From positions 1-14,370 of the forward strand of contig QHYA01000203.1 of NCBI GenBank assembly GCA_003223995.1: 14,370 nucleotides of DNA, read 5' to 3'. The stretch comes from Acidobacteriota bacterium (lineage in GTDB: Bacteria > Acidobacteriota > Polarisedimenticolia > QHYA01). Every line of letters starts with the position of its first letter. Positions within the stretch are counted from its first letter, which is position 1. Positions 6,610 through 12,930 of the stretch are shown here, in pieces. The notes below the pieces were generated by a model, which was not told where the DNA came from, ran no database searches, and worked only from the letters and a program-made list of their open reading frames with translations. Position numbers and translations under genes: made by a program.

Positions 6610-7788
6610 ATGGAGATATCGACCCTCAGAGCTGGGGTAGTCGGCGTCCCGCGGGAAACGTTCCCCGGCGAGACGCGGGTGGCGCTCGCGCCGACGCTCG
6701 TGCCTGTACTCGCCAAAGTGGGCTCGAGGGTCGTCATCGAGACCGGGGCGGGAGAGGCTGCTGGATTCGCGGACGAGGCATACGCTGAGCAGGGTGCGAG
6801 CGTGGGGTCGCGCGACGAAGTCTTCGCTGCCGACGTGGTCCTGCAGGTCCGGACTCTCGGGGCCAACCCGCTCGAGGGGCGCGAGGATCTCGGCCTTCTT
6901 CGGGCGGATCAGGTGGTCATCGGGTTCTGCGATCCGTTGTCCGCGCCCGCCGCCGTCCGGGACCTTGCGGAGCGCCGGGTCACGGCGTTCGCCATGGAAC
7001 TTATCCCCAGGATCGCTCGGGCTCAGAGCATGGACGCCTTGTCCTCCCAGGCCACTGTTGCCGGCTACAAGGCGGTGCTGATGGCGGCCGATCGACTCCC
7101 GAAGATGTTTCCGATGCTCACGACGGCTGCTGGCACGCTGGCGCCAGCGAGGGTCTTCGTCGTAGGGGCCGGAGTGGCGGGGCTTCAGGCCATCGCCACC
7201 GCCCGCCGGCTGGGCGCCGTCGTCGAGGCCTATGACGTGCGCGCGGCGGCGCAGGAGGAGGTGAAGAGCCTTGGGGCCCGGTTCGTGGATCTGCCTCTCA
7301 AGGAGGTCAACGCGGAAGGTGCCGGCGGCTACGCGAAGGACCTGGGGGAGGAGACCAACCGCAGGCAGCAGCAGCTGCTCGCGCGCGTGGTCTCGGGTTG
7401 CGACGTCATCATCGCCACCGCGAGCATCCCCGGAAGGCGCGCGCCGGTGCTGATCTCGAGAGAGGCGGTGGCGTCGATGCCCCCGGGTTCGGTCATCGTG
7501 GATCTGGCGGCGGAACGGGGCGGCAACTGCGAGCTGACCCGTCCCGACGAGATCGTCACGGCCAACCGCGTAACGATTCTGGGTCCCACGAACCTTCCCG
7601 CCTCCGTCCCCCGGCACGCGAGCGTGATGTACGCGAAGAACATCTGCGCCTTTTTCCTGCACCTCGTGAAGGACGGCAAGCTCCAGATCGATCCGGACGA
7701 TCCGATCACGTGCGAGACCCTTGTCACGCACGCGGGCTCGGTCGTCCACCCCAGGGTGTCGAAGGTGCTCGAGGCGACGATCGCATGA
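6610..7788 (+). CDS. pntAA: NAD(P) transhydrogenase subunit alpha part 1 (PntAA, NAD(H)-binding domain I)
   Basis: Peripheral NAD(H)-binding subunit of the proton-translocating transhydrogenase, which transfers hydride from NADH to NADP+ using the proton gradient and so supplies NADPH. The 392-residue product has GVPRETFPGETRVAL (12-26), the mobile RAQSMDALSSQ region (137-147), the nucleotide-binding GAGVAGLQA (186-194) with EAYDVR (206-211), and TASIPGRRAPVLI further on. Domain II is not fused, so this is the split three-gene type known from Rhodospirillum. Start placed at ATG 6610 with GGAGGAG immediately upstream (no gap, unusual); GTG at 6601 is in frame but lacks a ribosome site. The stop overlaps the pntAB start (ATGA), indicating translational coupling. 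Complete and apparently functional. Confidence -1.
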   Translation: MEISTLRAGVVGVPRETFPGETRVALAPTLVPVLAKVGSRVVIETGAGEAAGFADEAYAEQGASVGSRDEVFAADVVLQVRTLGANPLEGREDLGLLRADQVVIGFCDPLSAPAAVRDLAERRVTAFAMELIPRIARAQSMDALSSQATVAGYKAVLMAADRLPKMFPMLTTAAGTLAPARVFVVGAGVAGLQAIATARRLGAVVEAYDVRAAAQEEVKSLGARFVDLPLKEVNAEGAGGYAKDLGEETNRRQQQLLARVVSGCDVIIATASIPGRRAPVLISREAVASMPPGSVIVDLAAERGGNCELTRPDEIVTANRVTILGPTNLPASVPRHASVMYAKNICAFFLHLVKDGKLQIDPDDPITCETLVTHAGSVVHPRVSKVLEATIA

Positions 7789-8081
7789 CCGGCCAGCTCG
7801 AGGTCGGCCTCTACGTGTTCGTGCTCGCGACGTTTCTCGGCTTCGAGGTCATCCGCCGCGTCCCACCTCTGCTGCACACCCCGCTGATGTCGCTCACCAA
7901 CGCCCTCTCGGGCATCGCTCTGGTCGGCTCGCTCATCCTTGCGGGCTCGGGGCGGGGCCCCCTTGCGACCGTCCTCGGTACCATCGCCGTCGCCGCATCC
8001 ACAACGAACGTGGTCGGGGGTTTCATGATCACGGACCGGATGCTGAAGATGTTCAGGAAGCGCGGAGGAAGAAAGCCTTGA
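7785..8081 (+). CDS. pntAB: NAD(P) transhydrogenase subunit alpha part 2 (PntAB, membrane domain)
   Basis: Small membrane subunit that forms, with the N-terminal part of PntB, the proton channel of the transhydrogenase. The 98-residue product has a short periplasmic or interfacial start, then three hydrophobic segments: LYVFVLATFLGFEVI, SLTNALSGIALVGSLILAG and TVLGTIAVAASTTNVVGGF. The conserved VPPLLHTPLMSLTNALSGI block lies between the first and second, and the protein ends FMITDRMLKMFRK, typical of this family. It begins inside the pntAA stop (ATGA), and its own stop overlaps the TTG start of pntB, so all three are coupled in one operon. Confidence -1.
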   Translation: MTGQLEVGLYVFVLATFLGFEVIRRVPPLLHTPLMSLTNALSGIALVGSLILAGSGRGPLATVLGTIAVAASTTNVVGGFMITDRMLKMFRKRGGRKP

Positions 8082-9463
8082 GTCAGCAGGTCGCGAGCCT
8101 GATGTACCTCGCGGCGGGGGCGCTGTTCATCCTCTCTCTGAGGTGGCTCACCCACCCGGCGACGGCGCGGCGCGGTGTGCTCGCCGCCGAGATCGGCATG
8201 CTCGTCGCGGTGGTCGGAACCCTGCTCAAGGGCGAGATCGTCAGCTACGAGTGGATCCTCGTGGCCATCTTCGCCGGGTGCGCCCTCGGGGTTCCCATGG
8301 CGCTGTTCATGCCGATGACGGCCATGCCGCAGCGCATCGCGCTCTCCCACGCGTTCGGAGCCCTGGCGGCGGCCCTCGTGGGGACGGCCGAGTACTACCT
8401 CCGGGCTCCGGGCATCGATCGGTTCACCATGGTCGCCCTTGGCATGGAGGTGCTGCTGGGGTTTCTGACGTTCACGGGCAGCCTGATGGCATTCGGCAAG
8501 CTCCAGGGCTTGTTGCCGGACCGCCCCGCCGTGTACCCGGGCCAGAACGTCGTGAACCTCTCGATCCTGGGGGCGGCCGTGATCATCGCGGCAGCGCTGG
8601 TCGGGGACCCCGCTCGCACGAGCATGTTCCCCGCGCTCGTTGTCCTTTCGCTGCTGTTCGGCGTGCTGTTCGTCATCCGCATCGGCGGGGCGGACATGCC
8701 GACGGTCATCTCCCTGCTGAACTCCTACGCGGGCCTGTCCGGGGCGGCCATGGGCTTCGTGCTGGACAACAAGGTTCTGATCATCGCCGGCGCGCTCGAC
8801 GGCTCCTCGGGATTCCTTCTGTCGATCATCATGTGCCGCGCCATGAATCGCTCCTTCGCGAATGTCCTGTTCGGCGGATTCGGCCAGGAGCAGGCCGCCG
8901 GGGGCGTCGAGCAGCGCCCGGTGCGGAGCGTCACGCCGGAGGAGGCCGTGGAGATCCTCGATACCGCTCGCCTGGTGGTCATCGTTCCGGGCTACGGCAT
9001 GGCCGCCGCGCAGGCTCAGCACAAGGTGCGCGAGCTGGCGGACCTGCTGGCCAAGCGCGGCGCGGAGGTCAAGTTCGCGATCCATCCCGTGGCGGGCAGG
9101 ATGCCCGGCCACATGAACGTGCTGCTAGCGGACGCCAACGTCCCTTACGATCAGCTCTACGATCTCGAGAAGATCAATCCGGAGATGCCGCAGGCCGACG
9201 TGGCCCTGGTGATCGGAGCGAACGACGTGGTCAACCCCGCGGCCCGCCACGACAGGACCAGCCCAATCTACGGCATGCCGATCCTCGATGTGGACAGGGC
9301 GAGGTGCGTCATGGTCATCAAGCGGAGCATGCGCTCCGGTTTCGCGGGCATCGACAACGAGCTGTTCTACCTCGACAAGACGCTGCTCCTCTTCGGGGAC
9401 GCCCGGGAAGTGTCGGGCAGCCTCGTCGACGAGCTGGCCAAGTTGCCTGCGGCCGCCGCCTGA
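8078..9463 (+). CDS. pntB: NAD(P) transhydrogenase subunit beta (PntB)
   Basis: Carries most of the membrane channel and the NADP(H)-binding domain III of the proton-translocating transhydrogenase. The 461-residue product matches the usual length (about 462). The N-terminal half is a run of hydrophobic helices including GILAAEIGM-like, ALSHAFGALAAALVG, GADMPTVISLLNSYAGLSGAAMGF and LIIAGALDGSSGFLLS. The cytosolic domain has the NADP motif PGYGMAAAQAQHKVRELADLL, HPVAGRMPGHMNVLLAD, VIGANDVVNPAA, VIKRSMRSGFAGIDN and LFGDA. Start is TTG at 8078 (MSQQVASLMYLAAG), overlapping the pntAB stop as TTGA, with GGAGG (8064-8068) 9 nt upstream. The family N-terminus MSQ...LAYL-AA supports this over ATG at 8102. 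Complete; no terminator is visible before pckG. Confidence -1.
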   Translation: MSQQVASLMYLAAGALFILSLRWLTHPATARRGVLAAEIGMLVAVVGTLLKGEIVSYEWILVAIFAGCALGVPMALFMPMTAMPQRIALSHAFGALAAALVGTAEYYLRAPGIDRFTMVALGMEVLLGFLTFTGSLMAFGKLQGLLPDRPAVYPGQNVVNLSILGAAVIIAAALVGDPARTSMFPALVVLSLLFGVLFVIRIGGADMPTVISLLNSYAGLSGAAMGFVLDNKVLIIAGALDGSSGFLLSIIMCRAMNRSFANVLFGGFGQEQAAGGVEQRPVRSVTPEEAVEILDTARLVVIVPGYGMAAAQAQHKVRELADLLAKRGAEVKFAIHPVAGRMPGHMNVLLADANVPYDQLYDLEKINPEMPQADVALVIGANDVVNPAARHDRTSPIYGMPILDVDRARCVMVIKRSMRSGFAGIDNELFYLDKTLLLFGDAREVSGSLVDELAKLPAAAA

Positions 9464-9583
9464 CCCTCTCCGCCTCGCCATTTCCGGATCTGGTTCCTCC
9501 CGAGGATCAGGGCGCCCTCGGACGCCGCCAAGACCTCGGACCTTCTGCCGGTTCATCTCGCGACGGATCGGACCGCCGTGAAC

Positions 9584-9589
9584 TATACT
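9584..9589 (+). promoter_or_regulatory. Possible -10 box before pckG
   Basis: TATACT, 43 bp before the pckG start, in the 168-bp gap after pntB. No convincing -35 is at the right distance and it is not an extended -10, so support is weak. The rest of the gap shows nothing recognisable. Confidence -1.
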
Positions 9590-9631
9590 GAGTAGAAAGG
9601 AGCGGATGCCCTCGGCATTCGAAGGAGACGC

Positions 9632-11256
9632 ATGGCCATGGGTACCAACAGATCTCTCGAAGCATGGGTCGATGAGTGCGCCAGGCTTTGCAAACCCGGC
9701 AGGATCGTCTGGTGCGACGGATCGGAGGAGGAGAGATCGCGGCTGATCGAAGAGGCGCTGGCCAAGGGAGAGCTGCATGAGTTGAACCAGCAGAAGATGC
9801 CGGGCTGCCATCTGCACCGCAGCGCGCTGAACGACGTGGCGCGAACGGAAAACCTGACGTTCATTTGCTGTCCGGACAAGGACGACGCAGGGCCGACGAA
9901 CAACTGGATGAACCCGGTAGAGGCCTACGGGAGGCTCGGGAGGATTTTCGACGGGTCCATGAAGGGCCGCACGATGTACGTGGTCCCCTTCCTGATGGGC
10001 CCCGAGGGCTCGCCCTTCAGCAAGGTCGGCGTGGAGATCACCGACAGCATCTACGTTGCGGTCAACCTGCGGATCATGACGCGGATGGGGAGGATCGCGC
10101 TCGAACAGCTCGGCAGCTCGGAGGATTTCACCCGGGGCCTGCACTCGAAGGCCGACCTGAGCATGAGTCGCCGGTTCATCTGCCATTTCCCCCAGGACAA
10201 CACGATCTGGAGCGTGGGCTCCGGATACGGCGGCAACGCGCTGCTGTCGAAGAAGTGCCTCGCTCTGAAGGCTGGAAGGTGTGGACCATTGGAGACGACA
10301 TTGCATGGCTGCGCCCGGGACGCGACGGCCGCCTCTATGCGGTCAATCCCGAGGCCGGCTTCTTCGGAGTCGCCCCCGGAACGAGCCGCCGCTCGAATCC
10401 CAACGCTCTGGCAATGGTGCAAAGGAACACCGTCTTCACCAACGTCGCGCTCAGGCCCGATGGGACCGTCTGGTGGGAAGGGATGGAGGAGCCCCCGGCC
10501 GAATGCACCGACTGGAGAGGGCAGAGGTGGACCCCCGCGAACTCCGAACCGGCGGCTCATCCCAACAGCCGCTTCACGGTCCCCGTCCAGCAGAACCCGA
10601 GCTATTCGAACCAGTGGAACAATCCTGAGGGGGTTCCGATCAGCGCCATCCTCTTCGGCGCGAGGCGGGCGAAGGTCGTGCCCCTGATCTACGAGTCGTT
10701 CGACTGGCAGCATGGAACGTTCCTGGGCGCGACCGTCGCGTCGGAAACCACGGCGGCCGCCACGGGCGCTGTCGGAGTAGTCCGCCGCGACCCCTTCGCC
10801 ATGTTGCCGTTCTGCGGCTACAACATGGGGGACTACTTCGGCCACTGGCTTCGAGTAGGCACGGGTCTGTCGAACGCTCCGAAGATCTTCCGGATGAACT
10901 GGTTCGGCCGGGGAGAGGACGGCAGGTTCTTATGGCCCGGGTTCGGCGAGAACCTGCGGGTTCTCAAGTGGATCATCGACCGCTGCGATGGCCGGACCGG
11001 GGCGAGGGAAACAGCGATCGGTCTGCTGCCTGAGCCGGGCTCCCTCGATGTCTCCGGTCTCGACCTGCCCGACGGAGTCCTCGACAAGCTCCTGTTCGTC
11101 GATACCGAGGGATGGCGAAGCGCCCTCCGCGGTCAGGAGGAGTTCTTCGTCAAGCTCGGCGGCCGGCTGCCCGAGGAGATGTGGCGGGAGCACGAGGCGT
11201 TCAAGGCGCGGCTCCGCCAGGCCCGCTCGAGGCCCGCCGTCCCGGCCGCCGTCTGA
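9632..11256 (+). pseudogene. pckG: GTP-dependent phosphoenolpyruvate carboxykinase with out-of-frame internal deletion
   Basis: The intact enzyme converts oxaloacetate plus GTP to PEP plus CO2 (gluconeogenesis). The sequence needs two frames. Frame one (9632 to about 10267, 212 codons) carries CDGSEEE, MKGRTMYVVPFLMGP, GVEITDS, LRIMTRMG and SGYGGNALLSKKCLAL. Frame two (from about 10264 to 11256, 330 codons) resumes at EGWKVWTIGDDIAW, then PEAGFFGVAPGT, NTVFTNVA, AHPNSRF, the lid WQHGTFLGATVASETTAA, DPFAMLPFCGYN and FLWPGFGENLRVL. Against known GTP-PEPCKs about 53 residues are missing at the join, including RIAS, DEGWLAEHM and the P-loop with the reactive Cys (FPSACGKTN). The frame change fits a deletion of about 160 nt (length 1 mod 3). 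AGGAG lies 4 nt before ATG 9632; ATG 9638 is an alternative. Both halves look otherwise intact, so the break is recent or is an assembly error. Translated as given, the product stops at 10687 and is inactive. Confidence -1.
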
Positions 11257-11330
11257 CCGCCGTCGCGCCGGAGCGAGCCGACCGGCTTGGACCTTCCGCG
11301 AGCAACGAGGATGCCCGAGACGACATGGAC

Positions 11331-11361
11331 AAAAAAAAGGGGCGCGCCGCTGCGCGCCCCT
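11331..11361 (-). terminator. Intrinsic terminator of the tiny lysine-rich gene
   Basis: Perfect 8-bp stem GGGGCGCG / CGCGCCCC (11339-11346 with 11353-11360), 6-nt loop, extendable by one A-T pair. On the minus strand it is followed directly by eight T (11331-11338). Textbook rho-independent form for minus-strand transcription only; on the plus strand, toward pckG's end, no T-run follows. Confidence -1.
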
Positions 11362-11390
11362 CATGTCAGGACTGAACCGTGTTTCTCGGC

Positions 11391-11456
11391 TTACTTCTTC
11401 TTTGTTGCCTTCTTTGACTTCTTTGCGGCCTTCTTCTTCGCGGGCATGCTGTTCAT
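11391..11456 (-). CDS. Tiny lysine-rich peptide, about 21 residues
   Basis: Short ORF beginning MNSMPAKKKAAKK and ending KKATKKK: about half of its residues are Lys and most of the rest Ala, Ser or Thr. The composition is that of the basic AKK tails of histone-H1-like and some HU proteins, which bind nucleic acid; that is similarity in composition, not proof of function. AGGAGGTG (11457-11464) precedes ATG 11456 by 2 nt from AGGAGG; ATG 11447 (MPAKKK, 18 aa) lies 11 nt away and may be the real start. It has its own near-consensus promoter (11509-11536), a leader hairpin (11469-11487) and a perfect terminator 30 nt past the stop, giving an RNA of about 170 nt. The signals make a real transcript likely. 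Alternatively the RNA itself is the product. It is divergent from mgtE. Confidence -1.
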   Translation of the reverse strand: MNSMPAKKKAAKKSKKATKKK

Positions 11457-11468
11457 CACCTCCTCTTG

Positions 11469-11487
11469 ACGGTTCCGACGGAACCGT
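11469..11487. promoter_or_regulatory. Perfect inverted repeat (candidate operator or leader hairpin)
   Basis: Arms ACGGTTCC / GGAACCGT, 8 bp, separated by 3 nt. On the minus strand it forms a hairpin in the leader of the tiny gene, ending 4 nt before its AGGAGG. On the plus strand it touches the putative -35 of mgtE (TTGATA at 11487-11492). Either a regulator-binding site or a translation-control hairpin; the regulator is unknown. Confidence -1.
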
Positions 11488-11516
11488 TGATACCAAACGT
11501 CGAATTCCAATATAGA
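11487..11516 (+). promoter_or_regulatory. Candidate mgtE promoter
   Basis: TTGATA (11487-11492) and TATAGA (11511-11516) with 18 bp between; -35 matches 5 of 6, -10 matches 4 of 6. Predicted start near 11523, giving a leader of about 43 nt. Its -10 overlaps the -10 of the opposing tiny-gene promoter. The leader is too short for an M-box riboswitch. Confidence -1.
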
Positions 11517-11536
11517 ACACCGGCAGGGGGTGTCAA
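11509..11536 (-). promoter_or_regulatory. Strong sigma-70-type promoter of the tiny lysine-rich gene
   Basis: On the minus strand TTGACA (11531-11536) and TATATT (11509-11514) are 16 bp apart. Both boxes are near consensus, in otherwise GC-rich DNA. Predicted start near 11502. Confidence -1.
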
Positions 11537-11565
11537 GCTTTTTTGTCCTCCGGGAGGAGATCCCA

Positions 11566-12915
11566 ATGCCTCGAACGAAGGAACGACTCGCGCTCGATTC
11601 CGCCAGGCGCATGCTTCATCATGGAGCATACAGCCGGGTGGTCAACCTTCTCGGTCCGCTTCACGATGCGGAGGTTGCGAATTTTCTGGCCCACGTTCCT
11701 CTCGACGACCGGCGGCGAGTCGTCAGGGCGCTCCAGCCGGCCAAGCTCCAGCGCGTTCTCGCGGTCATGCCGAGCGACGCGCTTGCCGAGACCCTGGCGG
11801 ACCTGGACGACAAGACCCTGACCAGGCTGCTGAGCGGCATGCCTCGCGCCCAGGCCGCCGGAGTGCTGCGGTCGTTTCCCGACTCGACCCGCGAGACCGT
11901 CCTCCAGGCGATGGACGAGGCCTCTTCCGGAGCGTTCGGCGAGCTGCTGGCCTATCGCCAGGGGTTGGTGGGGGCGATCATGCGGCCGGATCCTTTCGCC
12001 CTCGACGAGGAGCTGAAGGTGAGCGAAGCGACCGACACGCTGCGGCGCATCCAGGGGGAGGTCCCCCTCTACGCCTACGTGGTGGACGAGAGGCGGCACC
12101 TGGTGGGAGTGCTGTCCTTCCGGCAACTGCTCATCGCGTCTCCGGAGCGCCGGCTGCGGGAGATCATGACACCCGACCCCATCTCGATCCGCCCCGAGGA
12201 GCCCCAGGAAGAAGCCGCTGCGCTCATTTCCCGCTATGACTTCGTCGCCCTGCCTGTCGTGGACGAGGAGCACCGGCTTCTCGGCGTCGTCGCTGTGGAC
12301 GACATCGTGGACATGCTCCAGGAGAGGGCCACCGACGAGCTCTACAAGCTCGCGGGTCTCGGCACCGGAGACCGGGTCTTCGCTCCCGTCCTCCGCTCCG
12401 TGCGCATGCGGTTTCCCTGGCTTGCCGTCAACCTCGCCACAGCGTTCCTGGCGGCGGCGGTCGTCGCCCTCTTCCGGACTACGATCGAGAAGGCAGCCAT
12501 CCTCGCCGCCTTCATGACGATCGTGGCGGGCCAGGGGGGAAATGCGGCGACGCAGACCCTCACGGTGGTGATCCGCAGTCTGGCGGTGGGAGAGCTGACC
12601 CTATCGGAGGGTCTGAGGGCCGTGGCGAAGGAAAGCGTGACGAACCTCCTGCTCGGCCTCGGCATTGGCGTGCTGACCGGGATGATGGCCATTCCGTACC
12701 ATCCGAGCGTCGTGTTCTGCCTGGTCCTCATGACGGCCATGATCGTCAACATGCTCGTTGCCGGGCTGAGCGGGGCGGCGATCCCGCTGCTGCTTCGCGC
12801 TCTGCGGATCGATCCCGCACTGGCCTCGGGCGTGATCGTGACGACCTTCACGGACTGCTGCGGCTTCGGGACCTTTCTGGGGCTGGCGACGATGCTGCTG
12901 CGATACCTGGGCTGA
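11566..12915 (+). CDS. mgtE: MgtE magnesium transporter
   Basis: Inner-membrane Mg2+ channel gated by cytoplasmic Mg2+ through its N and CBS domains. The 449-residue product matches the family length. A helical N domain (about 10-125, repeating short Leu-rich MPSDALAETLADL-type helices) is followed by two CBS domains (from LVGAIMRPDPFAL and from LREIMTPDPISI to VDDIVDMLQE). The C-terminal membrane domain starts at FPWLAVNLATAFLAA and has about five helices. Conserved membrane blocks are AGQGGNAATQTLTVVIRSLAVGEL, ALASGVIVTTFTDCCGFGTFLGLATMLL, with the pore Asp at about 430. Thr replaces the Pro common in the AFMPVVAGMGGN motif. Start at 11566 has GGAGG (11553-11557) 8 nt upstream. It is divergent from the tiny lysine-rich gene and convergent with the NtrC-type gene, with only 15 bp between the stops. 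Confidence -1.
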   Translation: MPRTKERLALDSARRMLHHGAYSRVVNLLGPLHDAEVANFLAHVPLDDRRRVVRALQPAKLQRVLAVMPSDALAETLADLDDKTLTRLLSGMPRAQAAGVLRSFPDSTRETVLQAMDEASSGAFGELLAYRQGLVGAIMRPDPFALDEELKVSEATDTLRRIQGEVPLYAYVVDERRHLVGVLSFRQLLIASPERRLREIMTPDPISIRPEEPQEEAAALISRYDFVALPVVDEEHRLLGVVAVDDIVDMLQERATDELYKLAGLGTGDRVFAPVLRSVRMRFPWLAVNLATAFLAAAVVALFRTTIEKAAILAAFMTIVAGQGGNAATQTLTVVIRSLAVGELTLSEGLRAVAKESVTNLLLGLGIGVLTGMMAIPYHPSVVFCLVLMTAMIVNMLVAGLSGAAIPLLLRALRIDPALASGVIVTTFTDCCGFGTFLGLATMLLRYLG

Positions 12916-12930
12916 GCGGAGGGCCAAGCT

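Noticed and set aside
6268..7749. Long minus-strand open frame opposite pntAA (493 codons), including a protein-like stretch near 6400-6543
   Set aside because: It lies antisense to a well-supported transhydrogenase gene and is Arg/His/Gly-rich, as expected from GC-rich codon mirroring. The part outside pntAA has no ribosome site and matches no family I recognise.
7811..9112. Long minus-strand open frame opposite pntAB/pntB (433 codons)
   Set aside because: Mirror of the coding sequence; composition dominated by Arg, His, Gln and Asp with no domain pattern.
8143..9591. Plus-strand 482-codon open frame overlapping pntB
   Set aside because: Out-of-phase shadow of pntB, Arg/Gly/His-rich; pntB itself shows complete family motifs.
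11466..11494. Alternative mgtE promoter TTGACG-N17-GATACC with the palindrome as spacer
   Set aside because: The -10 matches only 3 of 6 bases; TTGATA-N18-TATAGA just downstream is a better match.
11257..11565. M-box (Mg2+) riboswitch upstream of mgtE
   Set aside because: The predicted mgtE leader is only about 43 nt, and the region further up is occupied by the minus-strand tiny gene and its terminator.
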